DNA of 64,000 nucleotides from Tupaia tana (taxonomy: Eukaryota; Chordata; Mammalia; Scandentia; Tupaiidae): positions 75,736,041 to 75,800,040 of the forward strand of contig JAKSZU010000009.1 of the NCBI GenBank assembly GCA_026018925.1, written 5' to 3'. Under the pieces are notes generated by a model. It was not told the DNA's origin. It saw only the letters and a list, made by a program, of their open reading frames with translations, and ran no database searches. The translations under genes were made by a program, and so were the position numbers. Position 1 is the stretch's first letter; each line of letters opens with the position of its first letter. This document shows positions 10,791 to 22,116 of this stretch, one piece after another.

Positions 10791-13700
10791 AAAAAGTATC
10801 CCATGCAAACAGAAATTAAGAAAAGAGCTAGTCACACTATTGATTTCAGGCAAAATACTCTTTAAGACAAAAAAGTGTAAGAAGGGTCAAAGAAGGTAAT
10901 TATATAGTAGTAAAAAGAGTAATTCCTTAAGAAGATATGATGCTTATTAATACCTAAACACCAAAATCAGAAGCACCAAAATACATGAGGGAAAGAATCC
11001 TATATCTTAAAGGAGAGATAAACAGCACACACTAAGCATTGGGAATCTCAACACCCCACTATCTCCTTTGGACATATCATCTAGACAAAAAAAAAAAAAG
11101 AAGAAGAAAGAAATACAGGATCTAAATGATGCCATAAATCAAATGGACTTGACAGACAGTTATAGAGTCTTCCACCCAGAAATCATGAAATATATATTTT
11201 TCCCACGCCAGCATGGAATCTTTACAAAGAGTGATCACATGATAAGGCACAAAACAAACACTTACAGATTCAAAGTCATAGAAACTGTATTCACCATATT
11301 CTCTGGCCATGATGGAACCAAACTTGATATTAATTTTTAAAAAAACTTCAAAAATACACAACACATGGAAACTAAACATCCTACACTTTAATGACTTCAC
11401 AACTACTGAAGAAATTACAACTGAAATAAAAAGATTCATTGAAACCAATAATAGTGAGTACACAAGTTTTCATAATCTATGGGACACCATAAAAGTAGAC
11501 ATAAGAGGAAAGTTCATATCAATAAGTGCTCAGAAGAAACATATGGGAATATGACAAATGGATGAGCTAATATCATACCCCAGAGAATTAAAAACAAACA
11601 CAATTAAATCAATGCAAGGAGAAAAGAAGTAAAGATTTGAGAAGAAATAATTGAAATAGAAAATAAACTCTACAGAAAATAAGTGAAAAAGCTGATTCTT
11701 AAACAAAATCAACACACCATAATCTAGACTAATTAATAAGAGGGAAGGTAACCCGATAAATTAAATTAGCAATGAAAAAGACCATATTAAAACAGACATA
11801 ATAATAATACCAAATATTATTAGAGGACACTATGAGTGCCAATACACCAACAAACAAGAAAACCTGGATGAGATGGACAAATTCCTGGACACATATAATC
11901 TATGAAGATTAAATTAAGAAGATGCAGAAAGCTTGAATACACAGATAAAAAGCAATGAAACTGAATCAGTAATAAATAACTAAAAACAATAAAAGCCCTG
12001 ATTCTGATGGCTTCACTTCTGCATTCCATGAAACTTTAATGGAAGAGTTAACCCCACTCTACTCATTACTTTTAACCATCCTAAAGGAAGGAACCCACTC
12101 AAATTTATTTTATGAAGCTTCCATCACCCTCATCCCCAAAACAGTCAAAGACATGACAAGGAAGGAAAACTACAGACCAATATCACTGATGAATATAGAT
12201 GCAAAAATTCTCAGCAGGATACTAGCAAATCGTATCCAATAATATATAAAATGATTACACATCATGAACAGGAGGGCTGTATTCCAGTGATCCAACAGTG
12301 GTTCAACCTACGCAAAACCATAAATATAATACACCATGTTAACAGAAAGAAAGATAAAACCTTATGAAAATATCAGTTGATGCAGAATAAGCATTTGATA
12401 AAATACAACATTCCTTCATGATTAAGACTCTCAGCAAAATTGGCATAGAATGATCATTTCTCTACACCATAAAAGCTATCTGTGAAAAATCCATAGGTAA
12501 CATTAAAATAAATATAGAAAAGCTGAAAGTTTTTGCATGAAAAAGTGGTACAAGACAAAGCTGCCCAATTTCCCCCTCCTTTCCAATATAATGCTAGAAG
12601 TCCAGGTCAATGCAATCTGAAAAGAGAGTAAAATAAAAAGAATCACATTAAAGAAATAATAGTTGAAATTATCTCTATTTGCAAATGACATGATTGTATA
12701 CATAGAAGACCCAAGGGCATCCATGAAAAAACTCCTGGAAGTAATAAATGAATAAGTAAAGTGGCAGGATACAAAATCAACATCCAAAAATCTATAGCAT
12801 TTCTATATATGAACAACCAGATTGAGATAGAACTAAAGAAAGTAATTCTATTTATTATAACCAAAAAAAGTATAATATACCGAGGAATAAATCTAACCAA
12901 AGAAGTCAAAGACAAAAACAAACTATAAAAATCTAAAACAGGAAGTTCAAAATAACTCAAAAAAGTTAAGGGACATCCCATCTTCCTGGATTGCAAGAAT
13001 CAATATCATTAAAATGTCAATTCTAACTAAACTACCTATTTAATACAATCCCTATCAAATTACCAGACATTTTTCACAGATCTAGAAAAGACAATCACAG
13101 AATTTGTCTAGAATTATTAAAATCCCATACTGGAAAAGAAATCCTGTGCAAGAAGTTAAGAGTAGGAGGCATGTCACTCCCTGTTCCCAAAATATATTAC
13201 AAAGTTGTGATAATCAAAACAGCATGGTATTGGCACAAAAACATATGTAAACCAATGGAACAGAATAGAGACGCCAGAAATAAAATTCAAAACATACAGA
13301 AAACTGATTGTTTTACAAAATATACCAGCCAATCAATGAGAAAAAGACGACCTCTTTAACAAATGGTGCTGGAAAACCTGGGTATGCATCTGCAGAAGAT
13401 TAATCTAGACCATTTCAGTCACCATTTTAAAAAATCAACTCAAAGTGGATCATAGATATAAACCTAAGACCTCAAGCTATAAAACTACTGGTGAAAAACA
13501 CTGGAGAAACTCTGAGAAATATTGGAGTAGCCAAGACTTTTTTTTTTTTAGAGAAGTTTTTGCTATAGGGTGCATACTCTCGCCAGACAGACAGAGAGAC
13601 AGAAAGTGAGAAATCACCCCCCAGGAGGGATAGCCATGCCACAATCCCTTCTCCTCCATTCTCCTCTTGGGATCTTGGGCACGCACACACACATGCCCGG

Positions 13701-14965
13701 CGTGAGTTTTAAGCCACTGGGTATGGGACGCAAACCGCAGTCGACTACTTGAGAGTCCAGCGACATAGCCATTACACTAACTGTTGGTCCCCTCAAAGGC
13801 TTCTTAATAAAGAACCACCAAACTACAGGCAATAATCCCAAAAATAGAGAAGTGGGATTACATCAGATTAAAAACTTTCTGAACAGCAAAGGACACAGTG
13901 ATTATTATGAATCAACAGCCCTGGCATTGGTAGAATACTTTTGTAAACTATGCCTCAGATAAGGGACTGATAACCAGAATACACAGGGAACTCAAGAGGC
14001 CTACCTAAAGAAGACATTGATCAACCCAATTAAAAGATGATAAAATGAGCTGAACAAAGAACTCTCTGAGAAAGAGATATGAACAACCAAGAAGCAAATG
14101 AAAATTGCTCAACATCCCTCATCAAAAGGGAGATTCAGATCAAATCCACAATGAGATACCATCTAACCCCAGTCAGAATAGCAAAAATTAAAAAAAAAAA
14201 AAAAAAAAAAAACATGCTGACAAAGCTGTGGCGAAAAGGGAACTCTCCTACAGTGTTGTTGTAAAAGTAAATTAGTCCAGTCACTGTGGAGAACAATTTG
14301 AAGGTTTTGCAAAGATCTATAAATAGAACTACCATATTACCCAGCAATTCCACTCATGGGTTTCTACCCTAAGTATAGGAAAGTGCTCAATCAGAAAAGT
14401 GCTTGCACGTCTATGTTTATTGCAGCATTATTCACAATTGCTAAAACACAGAACCAATCCAAATGTCCATAAACAGATGAATGCATTGAAAAAGTAAGGC
14501 ACATATGATCTATGAAATACTTCTTAGCCATAAAAACCAACAGGATTCTGGCATTTGATAGAAAGTGGATGAATATTGAAGATTTACTGCTCAGTGAAGC
14601 AAGTCAGGGTACAAAGGGAGACATTGTACGTCTACCCTTTATATATAAAGACTACCCACACTCTATTATGAAAACTGAAAGATTAGAGTACATAGAATCA
14701 TGGGAAATTATTAGATACTGGAGACAGTGTGGGAAGAGGATGGGAGAAGGGAGAAAGTATGAGCAAAGAAGTCAAGGAGAAAAATACAAAGGCAAGACAT
14801 TTAAGAGATACAGAAATGGGTGATTTTCTGTTTATTATAACATGTATTGTATCTTCAACTGGACTGGTGTAAAGTGTACTCATGTTGGGTAAACTCATTG
14901 TATGAGCTGTGGTGATATATAATGAATAAATGTATACAATACATAAATACATACATTTTGAAAAA
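10791..14965 (+). mobile_element. Old L1, 3' part (rest of ORF2 and 3'UTR)
   Basis: Continuation of the L1 that starts near 3400. ORF2 is read from the endonuclease (about 10,791-11,560), through RT (about 11,870-12,800, with a 'FANDMIVY'-type catalytic segment near 12,680), to the C-terminal part ending near 14,650. The 3'UTR ends near 14,965 with 'ttttgaaaaaatag'. It is more diverged than the inner L1, as nesting requires. A SINE interrupts it at 13,538. Confidence 0.9.
13538..13792 (-). mobile_element. tRNA-derived SINE inside old L1, antisense
   Basis: T-run, 'gtttttgctatagggtgc', GA-rich part, and a head ending 'ctgttggtccc'. L1 ORF2 sequence ('gagtagccaagac' / 'aaaggcttcttaataaag') continues on both sides, with an imperfect target duplication 'ccaagactt' / 'tcaaaggctt'. 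Confidence 0.9.
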
Positions 14966-15177
14966 ATAGATTTTTTTGCCATAGTTCAAGTGCATTCACT
15001 GGAGACAGAGAAAGATGGAAAGTGAGAAATCACTCCCTAGGGGGATAACCACACTGCAACCCTTTATTTTCCATTTTCCTCTCAGTATTTTGGGCATGGG
15101 AACATATGTACCAGCATGTTTTGCAAGCTGCTGGCCCCGGCATTGAAACTACACAGTTGGCCATGTGGGGTCCAGAA
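14966..15177 (-). mobile_element. Old SINE, left part (split by L1)
   Basis: Diverged antisense SINE: 'ttttgccatagttcaag', 'cagagaaagatggaaag', a 'gggggataaccac' block and a head up to 'ccatgtggggtccagaa'. It stops exactly where the antisense L1 3' end begins. Its last part resumes at 25,055 ('gggtccagcatcttaacc'). Confidence 0.8.
15168..15177 (+). repeat. Target-site duplication, left, of antisense L1
   Basis: 'gggtccagaa' here against 'gggtccagca' at 25055-25064: nine of ten bases match. Confidence 0.7.
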
Positions 15178-15920
15178 TTTTTTTAATTTGTGCCTTTGTT
15201 ATATTAATTTTTAATATACATTCAGTCATATTATTTAGCTTACAAAGTGAACATTTTAATATGTGAATATTTCTCCCCAGTCCAGTTGATCAAAATATCT
15301 TCCACAAATAACACTACACCTCCCTCTCCAGTCAATGCTCTGTCTCCGTATCCTTCCTCTAAATGTCCTTCCTTAGGTCCCTCTTTTCCACACACTCCAC
15401 TTCTGGCATTAACCCCCATCTCTTGTGTTTGTACAACCTTAGGCCAATCAGTTTCAGTATTAGAGTGCAGACACTCGGTATATATTAAGTGGGGACATAC
15501 AATGTCTCTTCTTCATAGCCTGGCTTACTTCACTCAGCAGTAAATCTTCCATATTCTTCCACTTTCTGTCAAAAGTCAGGGTTTTGTTGTTTTTTATTGC
15601 TGAATAGTATTCCATAGAGTATATGTGCCACAGTTTTTCAATCCATTCTCCATACAGGGGCATTTGGCTTGGTTCCATGTCTTAGAAATCGTGAATAGTG
15701 CCGCAATAAACATCGATGTGCAAGCACTTTTCCAATGAAGACTTCTTCTGTCATTTGGGTAGATACCTAGGAGTGAGATTGCTGGGTCATTTGGTAGTTC
15801 TATTTGTAGATTTTTGAGGAATCTCTAAATTGTTCTCCACAGTGGCTGGACCAATTTACATTTCCACAAGCAGTGCAAAAGTGTTCCCCTTTCACAAAAC
15901 CCCTGCCAACACTTATCATT

Positions 15921-16171
15921 TTTTTAAGAGTTTTTTGCTATAGGGCACATGCACTCACCAGACAGACAGAGAGAGACAGAGAGACAGAAAGCAAAAAAAT
16001 CACCCCCCAGGGGGGACGGCCACACCGCAATCCCTTCTCCTCCATTCTCCTCTCGAGATCTTGGGCATGCATGCACACGTGCCCCGGCATGAGTTTTAAG
16101 TCACCAGGTCCAGGACATGAATCGCAGTCGACTACGTGGGAGTCTGGCGACATAGCCATTATGCTAACTGC
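15921..16171 (-). mobile_element. tRNA-derived SINE inside L1, antisense
   Basis: T-run, 'gttttttgctatagggcac', GA-rich part, 'ggacggccacaccgcaatc', and a head cut short at 'atgctaactgc'. L1 C-terminal ORF2 sequence continues on both sides ('acacttatca' / 'taaatcttagacattctgg'). Confidence 0.9.
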
Positions 16172-18364
16172 GTAATTTTTTAAATCTTAGACATTCTGGC
16201 TGGGATGAGGTGGTATCTCAATGTTGTTTTGATCTGCATTTCCCTTACGATGAGAGATGTTGAGCATTTTTTCATATTCCTTTTTGCTATTTGTATGTCA
16301 TCTTTAGAAAGTGTTTTTTTTTTTTTTTTTTCAACTCCTTCTCCCATCTTTTAATAGGGTTGATCACCTTTTTTCCAAAAAGTGGCTTGAGTTCCTTGTG
16401 TATTCTGGTTATCAGTCCCTTATCTGAGGCAAAATTAACAAAAATATTTTCCCATTCTGAGGGATGTCCATTCACACTAATTACTGTGACTTTTGCCATG
16501 CAGACACTTCTTAGTCTGATGTAATCCCACTTGTTTATTTTGGGGATTATTGACTGTGCTTTAGGGGTCTTATTTAAGAAGTCTTTCCCTACACCAATGT
16601 CTCCCAGACTTTCCTCAGTGTTTTCAAGGAACAGTTTTACAGTTTGAGGTCTTATATTTAGATCCTTGATCCACCTTGACTTGATTTTTGTCAACGGTGA
16701 GAGGTAAGGGTTTCAGATTCAGCTTTCTACAAGTGGAAATTCAGTTTTTCCAGCACCATTTGCTGAAGAGGATTTCCTTTTCCTACTGGATTGACTGGTA
16801 CCCCTTGCCAGAAATCAGTTGACTGTATGTTTGGGAATTTATTTCTGGGGATTCTATTCTGTTCCATTGGTCCTCCTGTCTGTTTCTGTGCCAGTACCTT
16901 GCTATTTTGATTATCACAGCTTTGTAGTATATTTCTGTGTCAGGGAGTGAGATGCCACCCACTCCACTCTTCTTGTGTAGAATTGTTTTGGCAATATGGG
17001 GTCCTTTATGATTCCAGACAAATATTATGATTGTCTATTCTAGATCTGTGAAGAATGTGTCTGGTACTTTGATTGGCATTGCGTTAAATATGTAGATCAA
17101 TTTGAGTAGAATTGCCATTTTGATTATATTGATTGTTCCAATCCAGGAACATGGAACGTCATTCTACTTTTTTGTGTCATTTTCAATTTCTTTTTTAGCT
17201 TCTCATAGTTTTCCTTGTGGAGATCTTTAACTTCTTTAGTTAGATTTATTCCTAAATATACTTTTGGTGGCTATGGTAAATGGAATAACTTTTTTCAGTT
17301 CTGTCTCAGTCTGCCTGCTATTCATATATAGAAATGCTATTGATTTCTGGATATTGATTTTATATCCTATAACTTTACTGTAATCATTTATTACTTCCAG
17401 TAATTTTTCCATGGAGACCATTGGGTCTTCTATGTATACAATCATGTCATCTGCGAATAGAGAGAGTTTCACTTCTTCTTTTCCTATTCAAATGCCTTTT
17501 ATTTTTTCCTCTTTTCTGATTGCGTTGGTGAGGTCTTCCAGTACTATATTAAATAGGAGTGGAGAGAGCGGGCATCCTTGTCTTCTTTCCGTGTTCAGTG
17601 GGAAAGATTTCAGCTTTTCTCCATTCATGATGATGTTCGCTATGGGTTTTTCATAGATGGCTTTTATTGTGTTGAGAAATGGCCCTTCTATGCTGATTTT
17701 GCTGAGAGTCTTGATCATGAAGGGATGTTGTATATATTATCAAATGCCTTTTCTGCATCAATTGATATGACCATATGGCTTTTATCTTTATTCCTGTTAA
17801 TATGGTGTATTATATTTATGGTTTTGCATATGTTGAACCAACCTTGCATTCTTGGAATAAAGCCTACCTGATCATGGTGTATGATCTTTTTTATAAGTTG
17901 TTGGATATGATGTACTAGTATCTTGTTGAGAATCTTTGCGTCTATGTTCGTCAGAGATATTGGTCTATAGTTTTCCTTCCTTGTCCTGTCCTTACCTGTT
18001 TTAAGGATAAGGGTGATAGAGGCTTCATAAAATGAATTAGGGAGATATTCACCCTTTGGATCTTTAGAAATAACTTGTGCAGAATAGGGGTAACTCTTCT
18101 TTGAAGGTTTTGTAGAATTCAGAAGTGAATCCATCAGGGCCTGGGCCTTTCTTTGTTGGGAGGTTATTACTGATTCAATCTCCTGGCTTGTTATGGGCCT
18201 ATTCAGACTCTCTGTATCCTCCTTGCTCATTCTTTGTAGATTATATTTGTCTAGGAATTTGTCCATCTTAACCAGATTGTCTTGTTTCTTATCATATAGT
18301 TGTTCAAAGTAACCTCTAATTATGTTTTGTATTTCTTCTATGTCTGTTGTTATATTACCAGCTT

Positions 18365-18370
18365 CATTGC
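18365..18370 (+). repeat. 6-bp target duplication, left, of provirus
   Basis: 'cattgc', repeated at 22111-22116. L1 ORF2 is continuous across the two copies. Confidence 0.9.
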
Positions 18371-18766
18371 TGTGGAGGACACTGCATACAGAAGCCATCT
18401 TGAGCTATCCGCCTTCTTGAGCTATCCACCATTTTGGAAACCATTAGGCTTCACTTCCTCACTGAGCAAACTGGTTCTCAGAAATCATGTGACCAACCAT
18501 TCTCCCCGGAAGTGGTTGTGTTTCTAGGCAATGAGAGAGATCCACCCACACCAATGATTGGTTCATGCTGTTCTATCTCATTTGCATTTCGGGCAATCAA
18601 TCAATGCCCACCAGCCTGTATATAAGCTTGCTGTTCTTCCTTAATAAACAAAAGTAGGCGGAAAAAGATGACTTAATCAGCATCTCATAGTGTGTGTGCG
18701 TGTGTTTGTCCCATTTCTCACTCCCTCCCCCAGGAAACCTATTCAACTGTCCTGTGGGTTGGGACA
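18371..18766 (+). repeat. 5' LTR
   Basis: 396 bp, beginning 'tgtggaggacactgc' and ending 'gttgggaca'. Core signals: CCAAT and its inverse around 18551-18562 ('ccaatgattgg'), an octamer 'atttgcat' at 18580-18587, TATA at about 18619-18625 and AATAAA at 18643-18648. Compared with the 3' LTR it has an extra tandem copy of 'cttgagctatcc' near the start and extra sequence after AATAAA. Confidence 0.9.
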
Positions 18767-18768
18767 CG

Positions 18769-18786
18769 TGGTGCCTAAACACAGAC
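18769..18786 (+). other. Primer binding site, tRNA-Phe-like
   Basis: 'tggtgcctaaacacagac' starts two bases after the 5' LTR. TGGTGCC followed by an AAAC block is the pattern complementary to the 3' end of tRNA-Phe, with a few mismatches. Confidence 0.6.
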
Positions 18787-18978
18787 TTGGGTACGAGGGG
18801 TCCAGTGAAGAGCTCCCGAGGAAGGCTCCAAAGCAGAGCAAGTAAAAAAAGCTGGCGGGAAAAGCTGCAGAAGCGGAAGGCATAGACTCATCCAGAAGGG
18901 GAGGGCAGAGACTCGTCCCGAGAAAGAGGATGAAGAAAAGACGTCCTAGTAAGTATTTACTTACGTTTTATTTTAAGT

Positions 18979-20340
18979 ATGGGTAATAATGAGACAAAAG
19001 CTTAGTCAGCAAAAAATATCCGTTCAGAGCTTAATAGAAGCTCTTGTCTTTATGGTCGCTAAGGGAGAGTAGATCATGCAAAATGATCAACCCTAGGAGG
19101 AGGCTATAGCCACCTCAGATCTAACCAAGGATTCTAAAATTGAAAAAGAACAGCGAGAGAATCTTATTTCCCTAGATAGTGAGAAAGAAGTTAAAAGCCC
19201 CAAAAGTGAAACAAAACCCAAAAATTCTAAAAAAGAAAAACAACCTTAAGGCTCTCCAAAAGCAAAAAAAAAAAATGAGTCATTATCTAGTTCAGAGGAT
19301 AAAATCTTAAAGGCCAAGACTGCCACGTACAGTAACCCAAAATGGCCTTCTAAAGAAAAAACTTTAGAAACAAAGACTGCCACATGCAGTAACCCCAAAT
19401 GGCCGTCTAAAAAAAAAACCTTTAGAAACAAAGACTGCCACGTACAGTAACCCAAAATGGCCATCTGAAAAAAAAAACTTTAGAAACAAAAACTACCACG
19501 TACAGTAACCCAAAATGGCCGTCTAAAGAAAAAACTTTAGAAACAAAGACTGCCACGTGCAGTAACCCAAAATGGCCATCTAAAAAAAACGTTAAAAACA
19601 AAGCCTGCCATGCAGTAACCCAAAATGGCCATCTAAAAAAAAAAACTTTAGAAACAAAGACTGCCAAATACAAATATTCAAAATGGCCGCCTTTCAAAAA
19701 ACTACCACCATCTTACAATCCAGTCGCATCTGTGCTATCTTTAGTGTGTAATCATTCTTGCCATGAAAAGGCTGCCCCACCATCTTTGGCAATGCCCGTT
19801 ATCAATTCTAAGGCAAAAGTTCAGACTAATATAAAACAACTTAAAAAACAAATTCAGTTAAAAAAAAACATCAAAAATTAATATCACAATTAAAAAAACT
19901 AAAAGTGGGTAAATCTAAAAGTACAGATTCTTCGTAAAATCACCACCAGCTCACTTTTACTCATAGTGCAAAACTTAAACCAGTTCAAAAACTACAATCA
20001 TTGATAAATTTTGAAGGGCAAAAAGCCTTCCCAGTAACAAAAACCATAAATCCACAAAGACAAGCATGGTGCCACATACGTGGCTTTAATTTTAAATTGG
20101 CAAACATTGGCCCATGCTGTGCTCTCTAGAGAGAATTTCAAGCAGCAATCAGGCCATATAAAAAAAAGACAAATTTATCAAAATATATTTGCCTATATTC
20201 TAATATTAAGTCAACATATCAACAAAAATTGGCTCTGGCCACTGCTCTTAAAGAATATACTATTCGCCAATTTCTTAACCGTAATAATGGAGGCAATTGC
20301 TTCAGTTGTAGTCAGTCTAGACATACGGCAAAAATCCTAA
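18979..20340 (+). pseudogene. gag: Retroviral gag remnant
   Basis: An ATG at 18979 begins MGNNETKA, a possible N-myristoylation start as in retroviral matrix, then a stop. A lysine-rich segment (about 19,130-19,310) and a tandemly repeated segment (19,316-19,690) follow. Near 20,298-20,340 'CFSCSQSRHTAK' is a nucleocapsid zinc knuckle of the CX2CX4HX4C type that has lost its last cysteine. A good splice donor 'gtaagt' lies at 18949 in the leader. Capsid sequence was not recognised with confidence, and frames change repeatedly. Confidence 0.65.
19316..19690 (+). repeat. 57-bp coding tandem repeat within gag
   Basis: About six and a half copies of a 57-bp unit, each with 'actgccacgtacagtaaccc' and 'aaaatggccatct'. 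The first unit reads KTATYSNPKWPSKEKTLET (19 residues), so the period keeps frame. Later units have lost frame in their A-runs. The unit is rich in Lys, Thr and Pro and has one Trp. Confidence 0.9.
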
Positions 20341-20510
20341 TACAATCATCCAGCTGTATACTAAAGACCAAGTTAATTGGCTTTTCCAACAAACAAATTT
20401 CTGGCCTCTTGCATGTGCTTCCTTTACTAAAACTATTAATAACCATCTTCCTCCAAATAAATTTTTATATTTTTTATCTGCCCATAATTTTATTTTATAT
20501 TCATGTTTCT

Positions 20511-21090
20511 GTTAATACATTTAGCAATTTCATTTTTGCCACAACACAGACTGGTGAGGCCGGCAAACATATTATTTCCCATATACTTGCCGCACTCTCT
20601 GTTATAGACAAACCTCAACAAATTAAGACAAATAATGGCACAGGTTACACAAAAAAACAATTTTGCCTTTTTTTATAAACAACTTCACATTAAACATGTT
20701 ACAAAAATTTCATACAATCCCCAGAGACAAGGCATTATTAAATGTGCTCATCTTTCCTTATAAAATACTCTCCAAAAACTAAAAAAGGGAGAGCTTTTAC
20801 AGACTAAGGGCTCGCCAAAAAACCTTCTAGCACATACTCTTTTTGTCCTAAATTTCCTATCTCTTAATAAAAATAGAGACTCAACTACTGAGCACTTCTG
20901 GCATTCTACTACCAAAACAAAATTTGCCTCAGTTTTGTAAAAAAATCCTATAAACAATACATAAAATAGTCCAGACCCTGTCCTAATTTGGGGCAGAGAG
21001 TCTGTCTGCATCTATTCTCAAAAAATAGATGCTGCTCGTTGGCTACAAAAAAAAATTAATCAAATTAATTCTAACAAGCCATCCAGGGAC
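20511..21090 (+). pseudogene. pol: Retroviral integrase remnant, betaretrovirus-like
   Basis: Conceptual pieces such as 'VNTFSNFIFATTQTGEA', 'KPQQIKTNNGTGY' and 'GPDPVL'-like residues near 20,980 follow the order of a class II integrase core and C-terminal domain. At 20631-20633 the catalytic aspartate position reads Asn. The frame is broken several times after 20,680. No RT or protease precedes it: the zinc knuckle is only about 170 bases upstream, showing a large internal deletion. Confidence 0.7.
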
Positions 21091-21149
21091 AATAAAAGCC
21101 CTAAAATATCTCTCTATCCTTCCACAAATCAACAAAATAAAAATACCTA

Positions 21150-21509
21150 ATCCTATTTTGCTTCTTCAATACTACCTCTGCTAGTTTTAATCTTAATGCC
21201 ACTCCTTCTGGCAAAACAGGGGAGTCTCTGTCTTGCTTTACAAAAACACTACTGCTTTTACACCAACGAGTCCGACATCGTTCATAACAACTCTCCGACA
21301 ATCCCTTATAGTCTACATAAAATAGACTCCTCCCCTTTTTCCTCCCCATACTTAGTCCAATTCTGGGTTTACTAATTATTTACTCTTTAGCGCCTGTTCT
21401 CTTTAATAAGTTCATGGCTTTCCTTAAACGCCAAATTAATAATTCCATAAAAATACAGCCTATCCAAGTCCACTACCACAACCTAAAAATAGAGTATCAC
21501 AGAGCCTAG
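21150..21509 (+). pseudogene. env: Retroviral env transmembrane subunit remnant, gamma/type-D-like
   Basis: At 21211-21255 'AKQGSLCLALQKHYC' occupies the place of the CX6CC motif of gamma-type transmembrane subunits, with the first Cys of the final pair changed to Tyr. A separate 50-codon open stretch (21357-21509) reads 'PILGLLIIYSLAPVLFNKF' and on to a stop: a membrane anchor plus cytoplasmic tail. The surface subunit was not found. A gamma-type env behind a betaretrovirus-like pol is the layout of type-D retroviruses. Confidence 0.65.
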
Positions 21510-21716
21510 ACTGTGCTCCTGCCTAAGGTACTAAATCAGTTAGCCAAAAACAAATAAGAGAGTCTAAGCCTAACAACTATACAGTCCCCCCACCTAAGAC
21601 AAAAAACCCATCATTGCAATAAAATTCTCCAATGACGGGTAAAAATAGATGTATGGCTCTAAAAACGACTCCAACCTAAGACAGGCACAATTCCCCCAAG
21701 TTTTTCTCCTCTCTTT

Positions 21717-21738
21717 GAAAAAATAAAAAAGGAGGACA
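21717..21738 (+). other. Polypurine tract
   Basis: A purine-rich run ending 'aaaaaaggaggaca' directly before the 3' LTR, where plus-strand DNA synthesis would start. Confidence 0.75.
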
Positions 21739-22110
21739 TGTGGAGGGCACTGCATACGGAAGCCATCTTGAGCTGTCCACCATCTTGGAAACCATTAGGC
21801 TTCACTTCCTCACTGAGCAAACCGGTTCTCAGAAATCATGTGACCAACCATTCTCCACAGAAGAGGTTGTGTCTCTAGGCAACGAGAGAGATCCACCCAC
21901 ACTAATGATTGGTTCATGCTGTTCTATCTAATTTGCATTTCAGGCAATCAATCAATGCCCACCAGCCTGTATATAAGCTCGCTGTTCTTCCTTAATAAAC
22001 GAGACTTGATCGGCACCTCATCTTGTCTCCACTCTGTGTGTCTGTGTGTTTGTCCCATCTCTCACTCCCTCCCCCAGGGAACCTGTTCGACTGTCCTGCG
22101 GGCCGGGACA
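21739..22110 (+). repeat. 3' LTR
   Basis: 372 bp, from 'tgtggagggcactgc' to 'gggccgggaca'. Octamer 'atttgcat' at 21931-21938, TATA near 21969 and AATAAA at 21994-21999. Roughly 5% of aligned bases differ from the 5' LTR by eye, plus two indels. Confidence 0.9.
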
Positions 22111-22116
22111 CATTGC
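22111..22116 (+). repeat. 6-bp target duplication, right, of provirus
   Basis: 'cattgc', identical to 18365-18370. Confidence 0.9.

Larger units (their letters stand above)
18371..22110 (+). mobile_element. Endogenous retrovirus, internally deleted, two LTRs
   Basis: A 3.74-kb provirus with LTRs starting TG and ending CA, a primer binding site, gag remnants, an integrase remnant, an env transmembrane remnant and a polypurine tract. The 6-bp target duplication and the integrase resemblance fit betaretrovirus-like (class II) elements. All genes are interrupted by stops. No protease, reverse transcriptase or RNase H was recognised, so roughly half a genome is missing. Confidence 0.9.

Noticed and set aside
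18694-18885. Short coding frame at the 5' LTR end
   Set aside because: Spans LTR end, primer site and leader; not a gene.
20229-20678. 149-codon plus-strand open frame as a host gene
   Set aside because: It lies between the LTRs of a provirus and contains a degenerate gag zinc knuckle and integrase-like residues.
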